DNA of 20,353 nt, from contig JAEWBT010000125.1 in NCBI GenBank assembly GCA_023391015.1, forward strand, positions 1-20,353, in the 5' to 3' direction. The position numbers were made by a program, and so were the translations under genes. This DNA comes from Bacteroidota bacterium (lineage in GTDB: Bacteria; Bacteroidota; Bacteroidia; Chitinophagales; Chitinophagaceae). Position 1 is the stretch's first letter, and the number at the start of each line of letters is the position of its first letter. Shown here in pieces: positions 15,401 to 20,353 of the stretch. Below the pieces are notes generated by a model, which was not told where the DNA came from, did not search any database, and saw only the letters and a program-made list of their open reading frames with translations.

Positions 15401-16741
15401 GAAGTGCAAAAGCCGCTTGCGACGGTTGTGATTGGCGGCCTTATTACAGCCACCCTGCTTACCTTAATTGTGTTGCCTCTCCTCTACCTGATTTTCACCA
15501 AGAAAGATAAGCCGCGCCCGGGCGGGCCGGTCGTAGCAGCTTTGCTTTTGCTTTTTTGCGGAGCGCTCCCCGACCCGGCGCAGGCGCAAACCGCCACGCC
15601 GCCGGTACGCATTTCGCTGAACGACGCCTACAACCGGGCCTTGGTCAACAACCTGCAACTACGCAGCAGCGAGGTGGCTATTCAGCGCGCACGCGCGCTG
15701 ACCGGCACTGCACACGCGCTGCCGAAGACCGGTTTTTTTGTCGAAAATGAAGACCTGCGGCCTTCCGACCGGCAGGGCATTCTCAAAATCGGTATTTCGC
15801 AGGCCCTAGAGTGGCCGGCGGTGTACGGCGCACGGCGGCGACTTTATGAAGCACAGGCGCAGTCGCTGACCTATGCCCGGCAGGTCCGGACCCTAGAAAT
15901 ACGCAAAACCCTCCAAACGGCCTATTACACCCTGTGGTATCACCAGAGTCGCCAACAGCTCTGGCAGCGGCTCGACAGTCTCTACAGCACCTTGGCAGCT
16001 GCAGCCGTGCTGCGCGTGCGGACAGGGGAAAGCGCAGGGCTGGACAGCATCGCAGCGCAGGCCAAAAGCGCGGAAATAAGGGTACAGCTCTCACAAATTG
16101 CAGCCGAAATGCAGGTGCAGCAATCCATTCTCCAAACCGTACTGAATACTGATAGTCTTTTTCTGCCTGATGCGGGCCGGTTGGGCCGGGCCGGTATTCC
16201 GGTGCGCCTGCCAGAGCCGGAAAGCCATCCTTCCCTGCTAGTGCAACGCCAGAGTATCGCCATTGCCAAGGCCGATCTGCTGGTCACCCGGAGCAGCCTG
16301 CTACCGGAATTTTCCGGCCGCTTCTTTACGCAAAGACTTTACGGACTGCCCGACCCGATGAGCGGCTTTTCGGTGTCGGTGGGGATCCCGCTGCCGGGAC
16401 TCAACGGATACCGCGCCAAGGTGCGCGCCGCCACTCTGGAGCAGGACTATCAGCAAAGCATCCTTGCTTACGAAACGCAGGCGCTGCAAGCCCAGACCCG
16501 GCAGGCACAACAACTACTGGAAAAAGACAGGCAGCTGGTGGATTATTATGAAACTACCGGTCTGGCTCAGGCAGAGGCTATCATTCAGGCAGCCAACCTA
16601 TCTTATCAGGCAGGCGAGATCTCCTTTGCCGAACTTTCGGCATTTCTTACACAGGCTATAGACATTCAGCGCAACTATCTGGACGTGCTGAACCAATACA
16701 ACCAAGCGGCCATTGCGCTGACTTATTACCTCAATCCATAA
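12410..16741 (+). CDS. Heavy-metal efflux RND pump (CzcA/CusA family) fused to a TolC-like outer-membrane channel
   Basis: 1443 residues. Residues 1 to about 1035 are a complete HME-type RND transporter: opening segment IRFSIKNKLFIGLL, then PIDAVPDITNNQVQI, periplasmic domains and twelve expected membrane helices. The proton-relay helix reads AIDFGLIVDGAVIIVE with Asp400, Asp406 and Glu413, matching CzcA Asp402/Asp408/Glu415 and suggesting divalent ions (Zn, Co, Ni) more than Cu(I). About 1036-1060 is a hydrophobic stretch ending DPAQAQT, like a signal peptide with an AQA cleavage site. The rest, about 384 residues, is a TolC/CusC-type channel protein with two long coiled-coil halves. Such fusions are common in Bacteroidota metal pumps. 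It is second in the operon, 24 bp before the adaptor gene. Confidence 0.93.
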   Translation: MLDSIIRFSIKNKLFIGLLTLLLIGWGVYSLRQLPIDAVPDITNNQVQIITSTPTLAGQEVEQFVTYPIEQSLASLPDVEEIRSISRFGLSVVTVVFDDKVDIYFARQLINERLKKATEQIPEGVGTPELAPVSTGLGEIYQYVLHPRPGSEAKYSTADLRTMQDWIVSRQLLGVPGVAEVNSFGGLVKQYEVAVNPARLRAMDVSIAEILTALEKNNQNTGGAYIDKKPNAYFIRGIGLVTSLEDVGNIVIKTAGGIPVLVRHVAEVRFGSAVRYGAMTRNGEGEVVGGIVMMLKGANSAAVVALVKARMETIAAALPADIAIEPFSDRTRLVDQAIGTVKTNLMEGALIVIFVLVLFLGNLRAGLIVASAIPLALLFALGLMNVFGVSANLMSLGAIDFGLIVDGAVIIVEATLHHLGVRKSTARLTQSEMDKEVFFATSRIRSSAAFGEIIILIVYIPILTLTGIEGKMFRPMAQTVGFAILGALILSLTYIPMMCALVLPKQISHRQNFSDRMMAFFERAYSPLLASAIRWKKTVVGIAAALLVFTAFLFSRMGGEFLPQLQEGDFAFHCILPQGASLSQSIETSMQASRILKTFPEVVEVVGKTGSAEVPTDPMPPEASDLFIVLKDKKDWTTTHDYNGLARLMAEKLEAALPGVFFETSQPIQMRFNELMTGVRQDVAIKIFGENMDTLAAIAPHIARIVQSVPGVTAPQIERTSGLPQITIRYDRARIAAYGLNIKDVNQTVSAAFAGQSAGVVFENERRFDLVVRLDSSARASINDVAGLYVPTANGNQIPLSQLATVAFEEGPAQISHEDTRRRVVVGFNVGGRDVQSVVRDIQEKLREYQLPTGYYVTYGGTFENLEQASDRLGIAVPAALLLIFTLLYFTFHSLKQAVLIFTAIPMSAIGGVAALALRGMPFSISAGIGFIALFGVAVLNGIVLIGTFNQLAKEGWEDVIARIREGTHMRLRPVLMTATVASLGFLPMAISSGAGAEVQKPLATVVIGGLITATLLTLIVLPLLYLIFTKKDKPRPGGPVVAALLLLFCGALPDPAQAQTATPPVRISLNDAYNRALVNNLQLRSSEVAIQRARALTGTAHALPKTGFFVENEDLRPSDRQGILKIGISQALEWPAVYGARRRLYEAQAQSLTYARQVRTLEIRKTLQTAYYTLWYHQSRQQLWQRLDSLYSTLAAAAVLRVRTGESAGLDSIAAQAKSAEIRVQLSQIAAEMQVQQSILQTVLNTDSLFLPDAGRLGRAGIPVRLPEPESHPSLLVQRQSIAIAKADLLVTRSSLLPEFSGRFFTQRLYGLPDPMSGFSVSVGIPLPGLNGYRAKVRAATLEQDYQQSILAYETQALQAQTRQAQQLLEKDRQLVDYYETTGLAQAEAIIQAANLSYQAGEISFAELSAFLTQAIDIQRNYLDVLNQYNQAAIALTYYLNP

Positions 16742-16765
16742 ACATTTTCAAGAGCAGAAAGCCTG

Positions 16766-18001
16766 ATGAAATACGGTATCCAAACGCTTGTAGCAACGCT
16801 CCTTCTCCTACTGGCTGTTTCCTGTAGAGAAAAAACAGCAATTCCCCCCATAGCCGGGGAGATGGAAGCGCATCATGAAGAAGAAGCAACTGCGGTAACC
16901 CTCACCGACGAGCAGATAAAAGCCATCGGACTCACGCTGGGCAGCGTGGAGCAAAAAAACATTACTACTACCGTGAAGGTGAGTGGAACCCTGGAAGTGC
17001 CTGCCCAAAACAAAGCCCGGGTAACCGCACTCTACAGTGGCGTTTTGCGAAGCATTTTAGTACATCCCGGCGCTGCGGTGCGGAAAGGACAGGTGCTGGC
17101 TACCGTAACCAATACCGAGCTGAGCGGGCTGCAACAACAGCTTATTTCCACAAACGCCGCACTGCGGCTGGCAGAGCTGGAAGAGACCCGGCAGCAGGAG
17201 CTGGTGGCCGGCAACGCCGCACCGCTCAAAAACCTGCAACGCGCACAGGCAGAGCTCAGCAGCCTGCGCGCGCAAAGGGCCGCCCTGCAAAAACAACTAT
17301 CTGATTTGGGCATCTCTGCCGCTTCGGTGCATACCGGCAATATCTCTTCCACCCTGCCTATCCGTGCGCCTATCAGTGGTACCATCTCCGAAATAGACGC
17401 AGAGATAGGTGCCAATGTGGACCCTTCGACGCCGCTGGCGCACATTGTGAACAATTCGGAACTACACCTGGATTTGTTTGTGTATGAAAAAGACCTGCCA
17501 CTGGTGCGCCCCGGACAACTTATTCACTTCACCCTGACAAACAACCCGGGTAAAGAGTACGATGCGCGGATTTTTTCGGTAGGCACCGCCTTTACCAACG
17601 AGGCCCGGGCCGTGCCCGTTCACGCCGAAGTCATCAGCGGGAAAACCAACCTCATCGAAGGCATGGCCGTTACGGCGCTTATCAGCCTCGGCAGCCAAAC
17701 AGCACCGGCGGTTCCCGACGAAGCCATTGTATCCGGTGGCGGAAAACATTATATCTTCATCCAGAAAAATAAGGATGTAGCGCCTCCTCCTGAAGAGGCA
17801 GGGAAGTCATCCGAAAAAGATACCCACAACTCTGCATCAAAGCACAACTTTGAGCGGATAGAAGTTGTAAAGGGCGAGAGCGAACTGGGCTATACCCTTA
17901 TCATCCCAGTAACAGAGTTGCCGTCAAACGCACTGCTCGTAACAAAAGGCGCTTTCTTTTTGATGGCTAAGATGAGTAATACCGAAGACCACTCGCATTA
18001 A
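16766..18001 (+). CDS. RND efflux periplasmic adaptor lipoprotein (CusB/CzcB type)
   Basis: The membrane-fusion protein links the inner-membrane pump to the outer-membrane channel. The 411 residues begin with a lipoprotein signal ending AVSC (Cys20), so the protein should be lipid-anchored. Next comes a His/Glu cluster (EAHHEEE, about 34-40), then a barrel/lipoyl half (VTALYSGVLRSILVHPGAAVRKGQVLATV), an alpha-helical hairpin rich in Gln, Leu and Ala (about 113-180), the second lipoyl half (LPIRAPISGTISEIDAEIG) and beta-barrel domains. The C terminus has a charged low-complexity linker (about 337-360) and ends NTEDHSH. The His-rich ends may bind metal. It follows the pump gene by 24 bp, completing the operon. 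No terminator is clear after it. Confidence 0.93.
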   Translation: MKYGIQTLVATLLLLLAVSCREKTAIPPIAGEMEAHHEEEATAVTLTDEQIKAIGLTLGSVEQKNITTTVKVSGTLEVPAQNKARVTALYSGVLRSILVHPGAAVRKGQVLATVTNTELSGLQQQLISTNAALRLAELEETRQQELVAGNAAPLKNLQRAQAELSSLRAQRAALQKQLSDLGISAASVHTGNISSTLPIRAPISGTISEIDAEIGANVDPSTPLAHIVNNSELHLDLFVYEKDLPLVRPGQLIHFTLTNNPGKEYDARIFSVGTAFTNEARAVPVHAEVISGKTNLIEGMAVTALISLGSQTAPAVPDEAIVSGGGKHYIFIQKNKDVAPPPEEAGKSSEKDTHNSASKHNFERIEVVKGESELGYTLIIPVTELPSNALLVTKGAFFLMAKMSNTEDHSH

Positions 18002-18880
18002 CCCATTAGATAGTGTATTAGAACGAATGACGGTTGCTTTTTGGGGTCATTGGCGATGGCCTTCGGCGAGCGCTCCGCCATGCAGGGCTGCGTCGTTGCA
18101 GAGAACCTGATCCGCAATGCCCCCTCCAAGTGTTATCCGAGACCAGCATCCCTTCTAACACACCACCCAAACAATCATTTACAAAAAACGGCTATCACAT
18201 ACAAAAAAGTAACTATCACATACGAAAAAGTTGCTATCACATGTCAATCCAACGCCATTTATAGTCCGATAGTGGATTGGGCCGTGTGTTAGGACGAAGC
18301 AGGGGCTTTAAATATTCGCAGATGGCAGGCACTTTCGAAACGCTTCCGCTAAGTGACCCTCAAGACGTACAAAGACGACCGCAACAGAGCACAAAGTCCG
18401 CTCCTTCTCCATCATCCCAAGCTTGAATCAGCATCTCCGGCAGTCCTAAAGGCAGTCTTCATGCCTTTAAACACACCGCGACTCATTCATTTATATGTGT
18501 TTCGGAGCCGGCATGTCTGTCAAAGGAATCCTGGATAAGAAAAACATAGTCATCCCAGACAAGTTGCGCACCAATCCCCAACACTGGGGGCGTTGCAACC
18601 GTGGCAGCCCGGTTGCTGGGCTACGTAACTATTGCCACTCCATTAAGGAAGGCAGCGCCCGCGCTATCCAGGCCTGCAAGCCGGTGCATTGAAATAATCA
18701 TGTTTTCAGGCGATAAGCAACCCGTTGTGGATACCGTAGTCCGGCAACCTGTAGTTGTTGCAAGTGCTTAAAACTATTTGCTACGAGAAGATTTCCGGAG
18801 AACAACCTATAAACCAAGCTTCTTACCGAACGAAGGGAAAAAAGAACCGGCTGAATGGATTCAGAGCGAAAAGTTTTCTT
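18002..18880. other. Gene-poor stretch with no recognisable gene
   Basis: This 879-bp interval lies between the adaptor gene and the stop of trpS. Its short open frames (for example 18041-18292, 18353-18538, 18495-18692 on +) have no domain, signal peptide or start context I can support. It holds a short tandem repeat (18192-18246) and variant copies of GTGTATTAGAACGAA. It may be decayed remains of a mobile element or the border of the efflux block. A weak hairpin at 18851-18864 with an A run at 18838-18843 could end trpS on the minus strand. Confidence 0.5.
18192..18246. repeat. 21-bp tandem repeat, about 2.6 copies
   Basis: Copies start at 18192, 18213 and 18234, each beginning CTATCACAT and followed by AC(A/G)AAAAAGT in the first two. 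The third copy breaks off after CTATCACATGTC. The 21-bp period equals two helical turns or seven codons. There are no spacers, so this is not a CRISPR array. Confidence 0.75.
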
Positions 18881-19879
18881 TTATCCATAATACCGAATCC
18901 CTACGGCCTTTCGGGCTTCTTCCAGCGTTTGAGCCGCAGAAACCCGCGCTTTTTCGGCTCCGGCGCGCAGAATCTTCTGAATCGTTTCGGGCGAATCCTG
19001 CAAGGCCGTTGCTTTTTCGCGGATGGGGCGCACGAAGGTGATCATCGCCTCGGCAAGTTCTTTTTTAAGGTCCCCAAAACGGATGGTGGTGTCATCCCAG
19101 GCTTTTTGATAAGGCGCAACGGCTTCTTTTCCGGAAACCAACTCCAACAACTGAAACAAATTGGCCACACTTTCCGGAACGGGCAGTCCTGCTTCCGCCG
19201 GGGAAAGCTCTGTTTTGGCCTTCATGATTTTTTTGCGAATTACGTCGTCTTCGTCGGCGAGATAAATGGTTCCGGCACCGTTTTCACTTTTACTCATCTT
19301 GGCCGAGCCGTCGAGTCCGGGTACTTTAATCAGCTGCTCGCCAAAGTTGAAAGCGTGCGGTTGGGGAAACACTTCGGCATAGCGGCCATTGAACCGGTTG
19401 GCAAAGTTTCGGGCCATTTCCAGGTGCTGTTCCTGGTCTTTCCCAACAGGCACTTTGGTGGCTTTATGAATGAGAATATCAGCAGCCATCAGGACCGGAT
19501 ACGTCAGCAGCGCGGCGTTCACGTTATTGGGCTGTGAGCGCACTTTGTCTTTAAAAGTAGGCACTTTCTCCAGCTCGCCTTTGTAGGCCAGGGTATTGAG
19601 CAGGAGGTACAGCTCGGTGGTTTCCGGAACGTCGCTTTGCGCATAAAGCGTTACTTTCTCGGGGTTCAGGCCGGAGGCAATATTCTCCGCTACCACACGA
19701 TACACCGAAGCGCGCAAATCTTTTGGGTCGGGGTGCGTGGTGAGGCTGTGGTAATCGGCTACAAAGAAAAAGCAGTCAAAGTCTTCCTGCATCCGGGTGT
19801 AGTTGCGCATGGCACCATAGTAGTTTCCGAGGTGCAAAAAACCAGTAGAGCGAATGCCGCTGACGACGATTTCTTTCAT
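18881..19879 (-). CDS. trpS: Tryptophanyl-tRNA synthetase
   Basis: Charges tRNA-Trp with tryptophan in the cytoplasm. The 332 residues, the usual bacterial length, have the class I HIGH-type motif in TGFLHLGNYYGA (His16-Asn19), TYPVLMAADIL (126-136), GKDQEQHLE (146-154) and the KMSKS loop at 194-198. The frame extends to 19924, but the ATG at 19879 begins the conserved KEIVVSGIRSTG and sits just after an exact -7 box. It is transcribed divergently from the Nramp-type gene. The C-terminal half is normal for the family and there is no sign of damage. Confidence 0.96.
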   Translation of the reverse strand: MKEIVVSGIRSTGFLHLGNYYGAMRNYTRMQEDFDCFFFVADYHSLTTHPDPKDLRASVYRVVAENIASGLNPEKVTLYAQSDVPETTELYLLLNTLAYKGELEKVPTFKDKVRSQPNNVNAALLTYPVLMAADILIHKATKVPVGKDQEQHLEMARNFANRFNGRYAEVFPQPHAFNFGEQLIKVPGLDGSAKMSKSENGAGTIYLADEDDVIRKKIMKAKTELSPAEAGLPVPESVANLFQLLELVSGKEAVAPYQKAWDDTTIRFGDLKKELAEAMITFVRPIREKATALQDSPETIQKILRAGAEKARVSAAQTLEEARKAVGIRYYG

Positions 19880-19886
19880 AAGAGGG

Positions 19887-19894
19887 CAAAAGTA
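19887..19894 (-). promoter_or_regulatory. -7 box for trpS
   Basis: On the minus strand the site is TACTTTTG, an exact TAnnTTTG, ending 7 nt before the ATG. The mRNA should start at or within about 3 nt of the start codon. Confidence 0.55.
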
Positions 19895-19944
19895 GCGCAA
19901 TGGCTCAATTTGAAAATGGCACAATAGCTCTTTTCTGGCTCACT

Positions 19945-20070
19945 CTGGCGCGAGTGTTCGCGAAGCGAGACTCGTGTCGATTAGCGTTGGCAGTCTGTGA
20001 CTGACCTTTTGCCAGTCGGAGACTGGCTGCTTTGTACACACGGGAGCCGCTTCGCGAACGCCCGCGCGAG
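19945..20070. repeat. Imperfect long inverted-repeat element (MITE- or REP-like)
   Basis: Outer arms contain a perfect 12-bp match (19956-19967 with 20048-20059, GTTCGCGAAGCG) and extend imperfectly to about 19945 and 20070. Inner arms CGTGT (19973-19977) and ACACG (20038-20042) also pair. At the centre, CAGTCTGTGACTG (19991-20003) pairs with CAGTCGGAGACTG (20013-20025) with two mismatches, and each of these is itself palindromic. The whole would fold into a cruciform or long RNA hairpin. There is no coding capacity. It fills much of the 307-bp trpS/Nramp intergenic gap; outside it and the two -7 boxes, only a loose CCCAAAA/TTTTGGG hairpin at 20112-20133 is seen. Confidence 0.7.
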
Positions 20071-20173
20071 GATTCAGAAAGGATTAGAGGATCGTCCCAA
20101 AAGTTAGGCTTCCCAAAACCTTTTCTTTTTGGGAACAATAATTGCAAGTAAAAAGTCCGAAGTTTAAAGTTCC

Positions 20174-20181
20174 TATTTTCG
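20174..20181 (+). promoter_or_regulatory. Possible -7 box for the Nramp-type transporter
   Basis: TATTTTCG is one mismatch from TAnnTTTG and ends 5 nt before the ATG. Its placement matches that of the deoxynucleoside kinase box. Confidence 0.35.
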
Positions 20182-20186
20182 CTCCA

Positions 20187-20353
20187 ATGCAACCTGTCTC
20201 TTCTGACGCCTCGCTTTCTGAAGTCAACGAATCGGTAGATACCCGGCGGCGTGGCCCGTGGTGGCGGCGTTTCTTCGCTTTTTTAGGACCGGCCTACCTC
20301 GTTTCCGTTGGTTATATGGATCCCGGAAACTGGGCCACCGATCTGGCCGGTGG
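20187..20353 (+). CDS. Nramp-family divalent metal transporter (3' end cut by window)
   Basis: Only the first 55 codons are present. A polar N terminus of about 25 residues with a basic patch (DTRRRGPWWRR) is followed by FFAFLGPAYLVSVGYMDPGNWATDLAG. The DPGN motif in the first helix (Asp45, Asn48) is the metal-binding signature of Nramp/MntH proteins, which import Mn(II) or Fe(II) with protons across the inner membrane. GPAYLVSVGYMDPGNW is a close family match. The ATG at 20187 is the only sensible start. The substrate and any C-terminal extension cannot be judged from this part. Confidence 0.9.
   Translation, partial: MQPVSSDASLSEVNESVDTRRRGPWWRRFFAFLGPAYLVSVGYMDPGNWATDLAG

Noticed and set aside
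15480..15600. A frameshift or assembly join making the RND-TolC fusion
   Set aside because: The frame is continuous with a sensible linker, both halves are complete, and such fusions are known in Bacteroidota.
18192..18246. A CRISPR array
   Set aside because: The units are directly adjacent, with no spacers and no cas genes.
18034..18692. Several short open frames in the gene-poor stretch
   Set aside because: None has a recognisable domain, signal peptide or promoter context; one merely encodes the 21-bp tandem repeat.
20112..20133. A terminator-like CCCAAAA/TTTTGGG hairpin
   Set aside because: It lies between two divergent genes where no transcript is expected to end, and the pairing is imperfect.

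Overview
The window looks like a chromosomal piece of a Bacteroidota bacterium, most likely near the Chitinophagaceae. This rests on a type IX secretion (T9SS) sorting domain, promoters of the TAnnTTTG type, the absence of Shine-Dalgarno sequences, a heavy-metal RND pump fused to its outer-membrane channel, and a Cys/His-rich DUF6660-like protein. No rRNA, tRNA, CRISPR array or complete insertion sequence was seen.

Layout. 1-3900 is the 3' part of a very large secreted surface protein: an anchor-type N-terminal domain, six PKD domains, a beta-rich region and a T9SS signal. It is closed by a perfect palindromic terminator. 4134-7118 holds dnaB and a cysteine desulfurase on the + strand. 7292-8851 (minus) holds a sugar-dehydratase-like DegT protein followed by a small membrane protein. 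8992-9912 (minus) is an alpha/beta hydrolase. 10069-11148 (+) is recF, convergent with a deoxynucleoside kinase (minus). 11989-18001 (+) is a metal-efflux operon: a small Cys/His-rich exported protein, a CzcA-like RND pump fused to a TolC-like channel, and a lipoprotein adaptor. 18002-18880 is a gene-poor stretch with short repeats. 18881-19879 (minus) is trpS. A roughly 126-bp inverted-repeat element follows, then the first 55 codons of an Nramp-type metal transporter, cut by the window end.

The core genes (dnaB, recF, trpS, cysteine desulfurase, deoxynucleoside kinase) are housekeeping. The efflux operon is a self-contained tripartite export system and looks like an accessory block: the palindrome TTTCCGGAAA, found 12 times elsewhere in the window, is absent from it.

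The observations most worth a second look are: (1) the DegT-family protein has His in place of the PLP-binding Lys and lacks all four Fe-S cysteines of its E1/RfbH relatives; (2) the palindrome TTTCCGGAAA is strongly iterated, like the cyanobacterial HIP1 element; (3) several genes have a TAnnTTTG-like box exactly 5 or 7 nt before the start codon, implying leaderless or nearly leaderless mRNAs; (4) the RND-TolC fusion carries an internal signal-peptide-like linker; (5) DnaB ends in an SSB-like acidic tip.
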